Assembly: GCA_032622095.1 (NCBI GenBank)
Contig: CP136063.1
Span: 12,381,814 to 12,445,813, forward strand
Direction: 5' to 3'
Origin: Siphonodentalium dalli
Lineage: Eukaryota > Mollusca > Scaphopoda > Gadilida > Siphonodentaliidae
DNA: 64,000 nt
Of this stretch, positions 52,127-64,000 are shown piece after piece; the stretch's first letter is position 1, and each line of letters starts with the position of its first letter. The translations under genes were made by a program, and so were the position numbers. The notes under the pieces were generated by a model, which was not told the DNA's origin, made no database searches, and was given only the letters and a program-made list of their open reading frames with translations.

Positions 52127-52762
52127 ATGCAAGCGTGTGTTATGTCGTGTTTCTCCGTTATTATAATGTACTGTAAAACGATAGGCGACGGCGAGTCGAG
52201 GTGCGGATATTTTGTTCACTTCACTTTGATCATTTTCTCCCGACGACTGACACACGACACACGTGTGTCATCAGTTTGGAATCGAGATAATACCAAAAAC
52301 TTTGGCACTCAGACTTCTGTAATACCATCGCATGACTTCGATACCAAAAGCTTTGAAAACGAGACGCATTTTGGTACTCTACATAACCTGAACGGATCGT
52401 TATATTTAGCAGTGCATTTGCTACATTTTACGAATATCGCCTACATATATTGTAACTTTGGCAGCACAAAATGTCATGTATGTTGCGAGAACGTGCATAG
52501 GAAAGGGAAGACACGTGTATACAGTAATGTGCCGTGTTCTGCCACTATTTATTTTGCGGCACGCATGTATATATACATTCGAATCTATCAAAGCTATACC
52601 GTCAGTCTAAATTTTCATCCTGGCTATCGATTAGTTTTTTACAGAACGTCCAAGCGACTGTGGTATTGCATTTTAATCATATTCACTACCGCTAATAGTG
52701 AACCACAACCAATGCCTGTGTGCTTCTGTTTGTGCCATTTCGAGTGGATGGTCGTAGTATAG
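52127..52762 (+). CDS. Unknown 211-codon open frame
   Basis: Begins at ATG and stays open for 211 codons, which is long for AT-rich non-coding sequence. The predicted product mixes cysteine-rich and aromatic stretches (KCHVCCENVHRKG, CFCLCHFEW) and has no domain I recognise and no clear signal peptide. No strong splice or promoter signals frame it. It could be a chance frame, a diverged mobile-element remnant or an orphan gene. Confidence 0.22.
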   Translation: MQACVMSCFSVIIMYCKTIGDGESRCGYFVHFTLIIFSRRLTHDTRVSSVWNRDNTKNFGTQTSVIPSHDFDTKSFENETHFGTLHNLNGSLYLAVHLLHFTNIAYIYCNFGSTKCHVCCENVHRKGKTRVYSNVPCSATIYFAARMYIYIRIYQSYTVSLNFHPGYRLVFYRTSKRLWYCILIIFTTANSEPQPMPVCFCLCHFEWMVVV

Positions 52763-55305
52763 GTTGTTACTGTTGCTTGTGGTGTTGTTACTTATTGTGT
52801 TCACCCACTTAGTTAGCACACAAACAACCATTAAATACAAAAAAGTCACTCGAGTATTCATCTCCAGCCTAATTGGATCCACCCAACTCTCACTCCAAGT
52901 GTATTATATTGGTTCGGAACGGTCTAGTATTATTCTGAAGGAGGCACGTTGTCCCTTGCTAATATTTGGAGTACCAATAAATGATTAAAAGAGTTAATCG
53001 TTTATTGTTCCTACTATGCTGGTGAGTCCCAATACATATACGGACATGCTCTTCACACTGTTTGCTACTTGGAGTACCACAGTATGTTGGTGGTTGTTGC
53101 ACTGCGTACATGATGAGTTGTATGCACGATGTTGCTGTCTACGTGTACGTCAATCATTGTGGAAAGGCGACACCCGACATGGCACCGACATGGCACCGAT
53201 ATGGTACTGACATGAAATATAGATTATAGAGCACCAACACATGCACTAAACACAAGTTTTGACTTAATGTCTCATTGCAATAGCAGTCATCGAATCGTCA
53301 CATATATAATTTCGGAGGAAGTGCATTGTCATGTTGCAATATAATTTATTGTTAAAACGAGTGGAATTTAAATAATACATGCAATACATACTACTGGAGA
53401 AGCATATTAAGTGACGCGCGTTTTAAACGGATATAGTTTCAAAAATTATATTGTAGTCGTTTTAACGACACGCCCCAGTGATTCACACATGTAGTTCCAC
53501 ATAGTGTAGTCTGAGGTTGTCGATTTTTTAGATTATACAAACTTTTTAGAAATCACAATTCGGGGCCATGACCCTATTCCGAAGGTTCGCTATTCCGAAG
53601 GTTCTCTATTCCGAAGGTAACGGGAAGTCACGTGTCGTCACAAAAAACATCCCATATATAAAGCTGTAATCATATTTTGAAGAATAGTAGAACTATTTCC
53701 ATTTTTCTAGTTTGAATTAATTTCCATTGAGCAGATGTAATGTTGTGACTAAACGCATGTCTGATTTTTTTGTAAACGACTGCCATATATGTGTCTAACT
53801 TTATTTTATATTTGAGTGGGATTTAATCAATCAGATATATTTACATTTCAATATGCATGTCGTCAAAAACCTTCTTGAAAGCTGTGTGAAATTGATGAGT
53901 CGCCATCTGAGATTGTAAGGTACGTGGACTTGACAAAACTAGATTATTAAACGACTGGTTTAGGCTAATATAAATACATTAAAAATACTCGATTCTTATC
54001 TGACTTTATATTTGGAAAATTGGGGCGGACGGAATTTTTTGTTCATTTCATTCTTGATAAAATATTAGCCGTGGATCAGTATCAGTATCATGCCTTCTAA
54101 TTGCACTGAGAATCAGATACGGTCGATTGGCCAGCATAACTAATTTGACAATGTTGTGTCATTTAAAGCTGGACATTCTGTGAAATTGTGAGATTAGTAA
54201 AGTGACCAACGTCTGCCCAAATCATCACATAGAAGCCATTTAGCACTAGAATTTCTGAATAATACTTAGTCTCGAGATAAATTGCGTTTAACTAACGTAC
54301 GCAGACCCACCATGTTCGTCAAACAATATCAAACAATGTTATTTTGTAGTCCAGAAGAATCATGGTACGCACTGGCCTAGAAACGTTTGAATAGGCGAGA
54401 ACGCAACACACCGATTGGATTAATCTGGTCTTGATGCAGGATAATCCGAAATAACAAGGGTTGGAATTATCTCAGTCTGTTTCGTCGAGTTGGCATCGTT
54501 TGGGAGGATAGTATTTTTAAAATTGGACGTGCCAAGTAAAGTTTATTTTGAAATATATACAAACCACATGATAAGTGTTCACAAAGGCCGCATAAATATA
54601 TACGTTTTGAAATGATCATCGCCAAACACGAAAATGTCATTAAATTGATACACCAATAACCATACACCCATTGCCAAACGGTATTATGTTGACGAGTTGC
54701 CAGCTCACGGCAAATACACTATCGGTTCCCTCTACGACATTTGAATTGCTTTCGATTGACATGTATCTTTTATTTGTTATTTGTTTTCTAATTCTATTAA
54801 AATAGAGGTGTGAATAGTGCTTGAAATAGCATGCAAAATACTAATCTCGAGCTTTATTACGTGGTTCAAGTGCGCGAATACCGAATACGTTTCTAATAAC
54901 ACTTAGTCCATCCGAGTACATGTTTTAATTTTTTATTGAAAAATAGATCTGAAAAGTGAATGAAATTGCATGCAGGATAATAATGCGGCCAAAATGTCGA
55001 TCTTAGTTACATGATTCAAGTACGCAAATACCGAGTACGCTTTAATCACAGTTAGTCAATCACCTCATACGACAGGGCACGATATACTTGCCAATATACA
55101 CATAAGAGGGCGTAATTCTGATCTAAGAGTGGCCTCAGGTAATGCACCCCTAATATCAACTTAAGATATGGTCTCTCATGATGGTTAATTCTAACATGTT
55201 AAACAGTGATATAAACAAACAGCTCGAACAGTTCATGTTTGAATTAAATTTAGTATGCCATCCTCAAGTCCCCATGCAATATGAGAGTTGATAGCATTCC
55301 TATCT
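52763..55305. other. Largely unique sequence without supported genes
   Basis: A three-fold CTATTCCGAAGGT repeat lies at 53574-53618. An old two-fold repeat of about 140 bp (54795-54912 and 54938-55062) shares GTACGCAAATACCGAGTACG-like words. Small frames elsewhere are unconvincing. Confidence 0.35.
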
Positions 55306-55603
55306 ATGTCACGTTAAAATAACAAAGCAGTTTAAATAACAATATAACAAACAGCGCGCATTGCGCTAAGGGTTAACGCGGGAATTCCTGTTCCAAGTTG
55401 GTGCCCACTTCTCATCGTGGCTAACAAGCCATGTATCAATAAAGCCGAGTCGCCGATCTAACCGTAAAAGGCTTCACGCAATACGATAATATATATATCG
55501 ACGAGATGCTGCCTCTATTGGACCACCACAACACTTATTGTCGAACATACCCAAGTACTTTTCAAATCATACCGTTCTGGTATGAACATGTTCAAGTACC
55601 TTG
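55306..55603. repeat. Dispersed repeat, copy 2
   Basis: Same orientation as 13182-13490. The match stops at CAAGTACCTT, exactly where the 415-bp triplication begins. Confidence 0.75.
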
Positions 55604-56968
55604 TGTGAGATAACTACCCATTATAATCTCACAACTTGATTCAAACTATACGAATGTCCCAATATATAAAACCCCAAACTCAGATATTCGTGTTCGGTTC
55701 TCGAAACCTCACACGTCTTACTCTCAGCGAAGATATACACACAATGAAGATGGCTCCCAAATATGGTCAAGGGAGATGACCATAACGGAAGAACCAATCC
55801 CGATGTGTATTGCCAAACACCTCATCTAATATGCATCCCAAATAGTATATAAGAAACAACTACATCCCATCACATCATGCTTTCACTAGACTCATCTCGT
55901 ACCTAGATCATATCCAGGCATCATTCACACCAGGCATCACCCATTCGGGGACACCAATTCGCGGCGACTATTGATCATTATATTTGTACACACTGCATAT
56001 CTTATTCACAACATAATATGTGAGATAACTACCCATTATAATCTCACAACTTGATTCAAACTATACGAATGTCCCAATATATAAAACCCCAAACTCAGAT
56101 ATTCGTGTTCGGTTCTCGAAACCTCACACGTCTTACTCTCAGCGAAGATATACACACAATGAAGATGGCTCCCAAATATGGTCAAGGGAGATGACCATAA
56201 CGGAAGAACCAATCCCGATGTGTATTGCCAAACACCTCATCTAATATGCATCCCAAATAGTATATAAGAAACAACTACATCCCATCACATCATGCTTTCA
56301 CTAGACTCATCTCGTACCTAGATCATATCCAGGCATCATTCACACCAGGCATCACCCATTCGGGGACACCAATTCGCGGCGACTATTGATCATTATATTT
56401 GTACACACTGCATATCTTATTCACAACATAATATGTGAGATAACTACCCATTATAATCTCACAACTTGATTCAAACTATACGAATGTCCCAATATATAAA
56501 ACCCCAAACTCAGATATTCGTGTTCGGTTCTCGAAACCTCACACGTCTTACTCTCAGCGAAGATATACACACAATGAAGATGGCTCCCAAATATGGTCAA
56601 GGGAGATGACCATAACGGAAGAACCAATCCCGATGTGTATTGCCAAACACCTCATCTAATATGCATCCCAAATAGTATATAAGAAACAACTACATCCCAT
56701 CACATCATGCTTTCACTAGACTCATCTCGTACCTAGATCATATCCAGGCATCATTCACACCAGGCATCACCCATTCGGGGACACCAATTCGCGGCGACTA
56801 TTGATCATTATATTTGTACACACTGCATATCTTATTCACAACATAATAAAGACTTGTACCTACTATATACATGTGTCATTACCTCACACTTGTTATTCAT
56901 ATCAAGTATTCGCCCATTAACAATAAAAAAACACGATCACATAAAACACGATATAGGGCGTAGTTACA
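55604..56968 (+). mobile_element. Perfect 415-bp triplication with LTR-like features
   Basis: Three units (55604-56018, 56019-56433, 56434-56848) appear identical. Each starts TGTGAGATAACTACCC, has TATA-like ATATATAAAACCCC and AGTATATAAGAAAC, and ends before an AATAAA-like word. After the third unit the sequence continues for 120 bp to GTAGTTACA, roughly the inverse of the start. So one full LTR (56434-56968) with two extra truncated copies in front is possible. No internal retroelement genes or primer-binding site were found, so a satellite-like origin is also open. Confidence 0.5.
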
Positions 56969-56984
56969 TTCGTTAATTATATTC

Positions 56985-57052
56985 GCCAAGGCACAAGAGA
57001 GAATCGCACAGGCACAAGAGAGAATCGCCAAGACACAAGAGAGAACCGCCCA
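56985..57052. repeat. Short tandem repeat, three units
   Basis: Imperfect unit of about 23 bp with CACAAGAGAGAATCGCCAAG. Confidence 0.75.
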
Positions 57053-57604
57053 CTAACTTCTCGCAATTGACTTTCGGAATGCCGCCATCACTGAGTTTAT
57101 TTGTCGCGAATTAAGCTAACAGATCGGTTCTGCCCTGTGGTATCTAGGGTTGATTTAGTGACCATAATAGTGCTGCGGTTTCGCGAAAACCCACACACGC
57201 ACGGACATGGTCCACGCTCACGCAGAAGTTCCGTAATATATTATCACCTTGATCGAATGTTGAAACAACACACCTTACTGGATATGTCGTTTGGAAAATG
57301 TACACGTTGTACTTCAAAAGAATGCACAGATTATTCTGGTAAATGCAATCGCGTTCGATAACGGTTTACATAATTGAGTCCATTATATCAGCTTAAAATA
57401 CCGACTGGAAAGCTTACGATATCTGTATAAGTTACGTGAGTGCCGAGAACATTACCCATTACATATACACGTTTGGTAATGCAACATGCTTGCTCGTTAT
57501 ACTACTGCTAGGTATAGATGGGAAGATTTGTTTTTTAATGTGTTAGCCGACCGTATTGTGATATTCCCGTATCATCATCCCCTTACATTCGGTCTTGCTT
57601 AGAT

Positions 57605-57854
57605 ATGTTCGGGTCAAATAAAATCCCAAATATAATTCGTGTATGTGTTGCGGCGTTTCTGCTGTCATTGAACTTTGTTAGCTCGTATCATCGACGTTTC
57701 TCCGTAACTACATTCCATATATCCACAACTGACTTTGTATCAACGACAAGCCGAATTCACATGACTGCCGCCATATCTCCATTCTATCTTTCTGCTTTTA
57801 ATAGCAACCACCACTGCGCCGCAGGCGCGCGCGGTTGTTATACCATAGGCGCAG
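57605..57854 (+). CDS. Candidate first exon with signal peptide
   Basis: ATG at 57605, then a hydrophobic leader (IIRVCVAAFLLSLNFVSS, about residues 10-27) fitting a signal peptide, and a Ser/Thr-rich stretch. The exon closes at the strong donor GCGCAG/GTGAGTGACG. Palindromic TGACGTCA at 57861-57868 and a second TGACGTCA near 57938 are CRE-like, though downstream of the start. No homologous family is recognised and no second exon was found, so the product is unknown. Confidence 0.35.
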
Positions 57855-58359
57855 GTGAGTGACGTCATATATTGTTTCTATATCCATCAGTGATTTTTCA
57901 AAGATCGCGAGTATGGATTTTGGAGAAATTAGTTAACTGACGTCACAGATTAGACACGTTTATTGACTACAACGTACAGTTACATGTACAAATATAACAA
58001 AGCATGCATCATATTCATCAATTTTCATCGAATCGAGAATGAACTGAGAACCATGTCGCCACAACATATCGCCCAGTTACGGAGTCTGCCATTGTTCTGA
58101 TCGAACCGTCGGCGAGCTGTGATATTGTTGTGATATATGTATGGCATCGCGGACAATCTCGGAGACAAACGGCGAGCTGTGATATTGTTGTGATATATGT
58201 ATGACATCGCGGACAATATCCAATTATGGGACACCCAATATCACTGAATCAGTCACAAGTTATTACTAGAAGTTGTCTGAGTTCACTGCAATGTACTAAG
58301 GCTATGCTCTACTTAACAAGGTTCTAGGTCGTTGATGGCAGCGGTTGTACCGTCATTCA
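57855..58359. other. Spacer with 60-bp direct repeat
   Basis: The phrase CGGCGAGCTGTGATATTGTT recurs 60 bp apart at 58111 and 58171, each followed by GTATG-x-CATCGCGGACAAT. No gene. Confidence 0.5.
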
Positions 58360-59620
58360 ACCACGATCAAGGTCTATCCTGTGTCCGTTTTTGTTCTTAG
58401 TCTATATAAATGATTTAGCAGACCGTATTGAATCAATAACGAGAATGTATGCTGACGACACCTGCCCCATGAACAGTCACTTTGATCTTAATCTACTTGA
58501 ACATACTATGAACAGCGATTTATAATAATTACAGCGGGGTCCCTAATCTAGCTGGTCAGCTTCAATCCAACTAAAATAGTTGGCATGTCCTTTTCATTAA
58601 TTGCGCCCTCAACAAATAAACCAAACATCAATTTCGTAGGAAATTCAATCGACTTTGTGGACAAGCAATTATGTCTGGAAACAAATCAAATCTCAAATGG
58701 AACGCACATATTGAAGGGTCTGTCAACAGAATTCCCTCGCGCCTGTCACAATTCCGACGGATTAAATATCAACTGAACTGGAAAACAATTGAAATTATTT
58801 ACAAAACATATAGTTTGCCCTTATTTGATTACTCAGATGCCGTCTGGAACAATGCTTCGAAATATATGTTAGAGAAGCTTGACTGGCTTCATATCAACGC
58901 TGGACGGATAGTCAACGGTATCACCTGTTTGACTTCGGACAACACGGCATTACAGGAAGTTGGATGGGCCTCGCTCAATAAACGACGTCAACTACATAAA
59001 CTGGAGGCACTCTATAAAATAATCAATAGTTTAGCCCCATCTTATCTAGCCTATACACTCCCCCACCAGATCACATGAGGCTGCAAATTATAATTGGAGA
59101 CGTGCCGGTAAATGTTATTCATACTATTTCAATATTGAACACTTCAAACAATCATTTTTTCCAGCGATGGTCATAGAATGGAATAAGCTTCCAAAAGTAA
59201 TGACCAGTGCTGATCAATTTTCTACCTTTAAAACCAACTTGTACCATACAGATCCCACACGCAGACCCCCCCCCCCCCTCTGCATTTATACGCTGGACGC
59301 AGAAAATACAACATTTCTTATTATCGCATACGCAATTTTTGCAGCGAACTTAGATGTGATATGTTCAACAATTATATCGCTGACAGACCCGCATGCTCAT
59401 GTGGAGATTGATCTGCAGACGCCTATCACTATTTTCCATGTGCCCATTGTACCAACATGAGCGCTCAGTATTCTTTGAGAAACTAACCCGCGAAAATATC
59501 AAAATAAGCAATATTTCAGAACTCATGTGTGGAATACCTTATATCTCGTCCCCCAAAAATATGAAACTATTTTCCATCACACAGCAATATATTACAGCGA
59601 CTAAGGGTTTTGATCACAAA
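58360..59620 (+). pseudogene. Broken non-LTR retrotransposon reverse transcriptase (CR1/Jockey-like)
   Basis: PFLFLVYINDL (from 58385) is followed in the same frame by MYADDT, the RT catalytic motif, then FNPTKIVGM. A frameshift leads to a long thumb-region frame 58671-59078 (NLKWNAHIE, YSDAVWNNA). Later frames give VIEWNKLP and FKTNL, and a CSCGD-like zinc motif near 59390. This order is normal for CR1/Jockey-type elements. At least three frameshifts or stops disable it, and the 5' ORF and endonuclease are absent. A C tract at 59266-59278 interrupts one frame. Confidence 0.75.
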
Positions 59621-60719
59621 TGATTATATTTATTTTATTCGCGAATCTATACTTAACAAGAAATTCAATAAATTGAGGAAAAAATCCACTGTCCTGAGTG
59701 GTATTGATAAGCTAATGGTGTTCATCGGGAATGGCAGTATAATTGTCAATTCAACTAAAGAATGTGTATATTTACCCCAGAAGTATATTTAATGCTAGTA
59801 TGAATGCGATACAATCCACAAAACACAGTGTGAGCTGGACGTTTGTTATATAGAACACGTACATAGTCAGGTAAGCAATTTTACACCGTGGCTATTCTTT
59901 AAGAGAGTGATTCACGGTGATCCATTCAACACCGGAATCTTGAGAGGCGAGGATTAGCAAATGATAAAAACCTTTATCTTGTAAACAACTTGGTGGCGTT
60001 TCTAACCAAAGTTCAGTTAGTGTGTGGGGGGTCCTCGGTGTTGAGTGTGTTGCTTATTGCATAGTATTTCCGCAATGTTTGTTTACATAACACACAGTAC
60101 TAGTACTAACATCACAGTAACATGACAATAACATGTAATTCGTGCGATATTTATGATAGGAATCGAACAGAATTTGTCTATAAATTAATATTATTAATGT
60201 TATGGCAGTTTTAACGGATGTGACTATTTTAACAGCAATACCCACTGCCAACACTTACTAGTATCGTATAATTAATTTCAGTAGGTGGTACCATGAACAT
60301 CTTAATGATATTAAATTATTATTAACGTTTGCTAAAAGTGATTCACTGGGTCCCAGTTATGTTGACATATGCCCTTTAACTTTTACGTAGCATATTTCAC
60401 TGAGTAGCTAACATATTTCCCTGAAAGTGAAATAAATTTATATTTATATCATCACAAACGATCTTCGTCGGGCTTTTTAAAGTCTTTAATTTAAGCTACC
60501 TGTATCTGGTCCTCATACACTACGATCGACAGTAAGAAATGATGTGTCATCAATCATCACTTATATGAAAATAATGTGTTTGGCTAAATTGTCAAAGTTT
60601 AGATCCAAAAAGTTCAATGCCTTGAGTGAATGTATCTACCACGAGGTCTCAAGCAGTCTATCTCTTCGCATGCGAAATAGCAAAAATAATATTGAATGTC
60701 TCAATGACACCAACAGCTT
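59621..60719. other. Sequence after the LINE, partly shared with 14.78 kb
   Basis: Positions 59670-59715 match 14783-14829 (CACTGTCCTGAGTGGTATTG); the following kilobase is missing from that copy. Small frames only. Confidence 0.4.
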
Positions 60720-61386
60720 GAGCATGGGAACGACCTACCATATGGTAGATATTCAACCAGGCTCTGCTTGAGTTAAATTTTAAAGCTTAAACTAAATTCA
60801 ACACATTATAAAAAATGTCAGTTTTTTAATTGATGACTGATGTACATGTAGAGTACAGTACATATAAAATAGTAATAACAATTAACATTATGATTTTGAA
60901 ACTAAACATGTTAGAATATTGACAGTAGTGTGGTATTAACTACTACGAGTACTATTAATACTAATAGTACTCGTTATCATAATATATGTGCACATATGTG
61001 ATGTATGGGGAATAAGGACAATAACAATAGATACAATACAATTATAAAAAAAACAAATGTAAACGCTTGAACGCAATAAGGGAATATCTATTGTGCTTAG
61101 GCGCAATAAGAACATATTTAATTGCGCTTAAGCGCAATATGGAATATTCTAATTGCACTTATAAAGCACAATAAGGAATCTCTTAATAAGGAAAATATTT
61201 AATTATCTAAAGCCCAATAAGGAATATTATTATTGTGCTTAAGCGCATTAAGGAATATTCCTTATTTTAAATATTGCGCTTAAGCGCGATTCACCACATT
61301 ACATAAACTCCCTATAAATCCAGTGGTGTAGTCTATGGTAGAATGGGTGGAACAAATATAGGATACTTCTACTATTTGCAGAGGTG
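60720..61386. repeat. Dispersed repeat with palindromic array, copy 2
   Basis: Collinear with 14850-15440. From 61060 to 61290 it holds tandem palindromes of type ATTGCGCTTAAGCGCAAT separated by AAGGAATATT-like spacers. The last part leads into the 52-bp array. Confidence 0.75.
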
Positions 61387-63356
61387 TGATCTCGTGAGGG
61401 AGATATTAATTGTGAGTGTGACTGTCTCCAGTCCGGGGTGATCTCGTGAGGGAGATATTAATTGTGAGTGTGACTGTCTCCAGTCCGGGGTGATCTCGTG
61501 AGGGAGATATTAATTGTGAGTGTGACTGTCTCCAGTCCGGGGTGATCTCGTGAGGGAGATATTAATTGTGAGTGTGACTGTCTCCAGTCCGGGGTGATCT
61601 CGTGAGGGAGATATTAATTGTGAGTGTGACTGTCTCCAGTCCGGGGTGATCTCGTGAGGGAGATATTAATTGTGAGTGTGACTGTCTCCAGTCCGGGGTG
61701 ATCTCGTGAGGGAGATATTAATTGTGAGTGTGACTGTCTCCAGTCCGGGGTGATCTCGTGAGGGAGATATTAATTGTGAGTGTGACTGTCTCCAGTCCGG
61801 GGTGATCTCGTGAGGGAGATATTAATTGTGAGTGTGACTGTCTCCAGTCCGGGGTGATCTCGTGAGGGAGATATTAATTGTGAGTGTGACTGTCTCCAGT
61901 CCGGGGTGATCTCGTGAGGGAGATATTAATTGTGAGTGTGACTGTCTCCAGTCCGGGGTGATCTCGTGAGGGAGATATTAATTGTGAGTGTGACTGTCTC
62001 CAGTCCGGGGTGATCTCGTGAGGGAGATATTAATTGTGAGTGTGACTGTCTCCAGTCCGGGGTGATCTCGTGAGGGAGATATTAATTGTGAGTGTGACTG
62101 TCTCCAGTCCGGGGTGATCTCGTGAGGGAGATATTAATTGTGAGTGTGACTGTCTCCAGTCCGGGGTGATCTCGTGAGGGAGATATTAATTGTGAGTGTG
62201 ACTCTCCAGTCCGGGGTGATCTCGTGAGGGAGATATTAATTGTGAGTGTGACTGTCTCCAGTCCGGGGTGATCTCGTGAGGGAGATATTAATTGTGAGTG
62301 TGACTGTCTCCAGTCCGGGGTGATCTCGTGAGGGAGATATTAATTGTGAGTGTGACTGTCTCCAGTCCGGGGTGATCTCGTGAGGGAGATATTAATTGTG
62401 AGTGTGACTGTCTCCAGTCCGGGGTGATCTCGTGAGGGAGATATTAATTGTGAGTGTGACTGTCTCCAGTCCGGGGTGATCTCGTGAGGGAGATATTAAT
62501 TGTGAGTGTGACTGTCTCCAGTCCGGGGTGATCTCGTGAGGGAGATATTAATTGTGAGTGTGACTGTCTCCAGTCCGGGGTGATCTCGTGAGGGAGATAT
62601 TAATTGTGAGTGTGACTGTCTCCAGTCCGGGGTGATCTCGTGAGGGAGATATTAATTGTGAGTGTGACTGTCTCCAGTCCGGGGTGATCTCGTGAGGGAG
62701 ATATTAATTGTGAGTGTGACTGTCTCCAGTCCGGGGTGATCTCGTGAGGGAGATATTAATTGTGAGTGTGACTGTCTCCAGTCCGGGGTGATCTCGTGAG
62801 GGAGATATTAATTGTGAGTGTGACTGTCTCCAGTCCGGGGTGATCTCGTGAGGGAGATATTAATTGTGAGTGTGACTGTCTCCAGTCCGGGGTGATCTCG
62901 TGAGGGAGATATTAATTGTGAGTGTGACTGTCTCCAGTCCGGGGTGATCACGTGAGGGAGATATTAATTGTGAGTGTGACTGTCTCCAGTCCGGGGTGAT
63001 CTCGTGAGGGAGATATTAATTGTGAGTGTGACTGTCTCCAGTCCGGGGTGATCTCGTGAGGGAGATATTAATTGTGAGTGTGACTGTCTCCAGTCCGGGT
63101 TGATCTCGTGAGGGAGATATTAATTGTGAGTGTGACTGTCTCCAGTCCGGGGTGATCTCGTGAGGGAGATATTAATTGTGAGTGTGACTGTCTCCAGTCC
63201 GGGGTGATCTCGTGAGGGAGATATTAATTGTGAGTGTGACTGTCTCCAGTCCGGGGTGATCTCGTGAGGGAGATATTAATTGTGAGTGTGACTGTCTCCA
63301 GTCCGGGGTGATCTCGTGAGGGAGATATTAATTGTGAGTGTGACTGTCTCCAGTGA
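61387..63356. repeat. 52-bp satellite array, about 38 near-identical units
   Basis: Unit contains GGTGATCTCGTGAGGGAGAT and GTGACTGTCTCCAGTCCGG. I see only three variants: a GT loss near 62203, GATCACGTG near 62947 and GGGTTGATC near 63100. The related single unit at 15443 has GATCTAATGAGAGAG. Confidence 0.98.
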
Positions 63357-64000
63357 AAAGAAAATGAAAGCGAATTATCACTACTCGTCAACACTTCCAG
63401 TCTCGAGAAATCTGCAGCTCATCACAATTCAATAAACGCTGATGTGTGTAATGACCCACTACACTCTTATGACTAATGTGTAGGTTTTCTACACAAAATG
63501 TGTAGCCCTGCTACACAATCATTATTCAATTTTGATCTTAAACATATTTGTGTAGTATATGTGTAGTTTCATATTCGTACACAAATTGTGTAAACAAATT
63601 TACACATAAATGGGTAAATTTTTACACATTTATACACAACTGTGTGTATAAAATCAACACATATCCCTTACACATTTTGTGTAGGTTCTTACACATACAG
63701 TTCGTAGACAAGAAATGCAAGTTCAGTAGTCCGACCTGTGGGTATAGTATTAAAGATATATGCAGATTTATATGTTAAAACTTTCATGGCGCATAGTGGT
63801 ATGTAGTATTTTGTTCTGTACTGTGAGTTTTTGCTTTGAATGAACAAACCAGGGTCGAGGCGTGATTGCATAATATTAGTATTATTACAACAAGAGTCTA
63901 AGGGCAGTAATCACCATGAAAGTTTTAACAAATAAATCCTCATATACTATTAATACTAAACCCACAAATTGGAATTCTGAACTTACATCCTTGTCTACGA
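63357..64000. repeat. Sequence rich in TGTGTA/TACACA palindromes
   Basis: Between 63475 and 63695, words such as ACACAAATTGTGTA and TACACATTTTGTGTAGG recur in both orientations, forming overlapping hairpins. The rest is AT-rich and without gene support. Confidence 0.6.

Noticed and set aside
61387-63356. CRISPR-like array
   Set aside because: The units are adjacent and almost identical with no unique spacers, and the context is an animal genome; it is a satellite.

Overview
The window is non-coding-rich DNA from an animal nuclear genome, AT-rich and packed with repeats. Evidence for this is GT-AG introns, C2H2 zinc-finger remnants, non-LTR retrotransposon fragments, palindromic MITEs, minisatellites, and exons resembling PAN/apple and C-type lectin domains. 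The mix (Mutator-YqaJ genes, lectin-like exons, long minisatellites) resembles marine invertebrates such as molluscs, but the species cannot be fixed from the sequence alone.

Layout. 0-3 kb: the 3' part of a transposon-type gene, with a Mutator-like transposase tail and a YqaJ/lambda-exonuclease nuclease domain, joined by a phase-0 intron to a C-terminal Tudor/chromo-like module. 4-11 kb: a 3.0-kb tandem duplication carrying an antisense reverse-transcriptase fragment, a broken zinc-finger array, a MITE and an unknown 96-codon frame. 11-13 kb: a decayed gene of a multicopy invertebrate family with a PIN-like segment; a second, shorter remnant lies at 34.9-35.7 kb. 13-19.9 kb: dispersed repeats, one candidate cysteine-rich exon, a three-unit 176-bp tandem repeat, and two MITEs that share one TTAA.

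19.9-34.8 kb and 36.1-51.8 kb are two copies (D1, D2) of a unit of about 15 kb in tandem. Each carries the same minus-strand exons: a TATA-containing 5' region, a secreted PAN-like exon, then a C-type-lectin-like exon, with minisatellites between them. The two copies differ by large insertions. D1 has a 65-unit 33-bp satellite where D2 has one unit. D2 has a 4.2-kb palindrome with minisatellite arms between the TATA region and the PAN exon. The D1 lectin exon is frameshifted while the D2 lectin exon is open.

52-64 kb: an unassigned 211-codon frame, a perfect 415-bp triplication with LTR-like features, a candidate signal-peptide first exon, a broken LINE with a YADD motif, and a nearly uniform 52-bp satellite of about 38 units whose single-unit counterpart sits at 15.4 kb.

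The recurring theme is paralogous loci in which one copy has a single unit and the other a long array, or one copy is empty and the other holds a large foldback structure. This gives an internal record of how satellites and palindromes arise. No CRISPR array, tRNA or rRNA gene was recognised.
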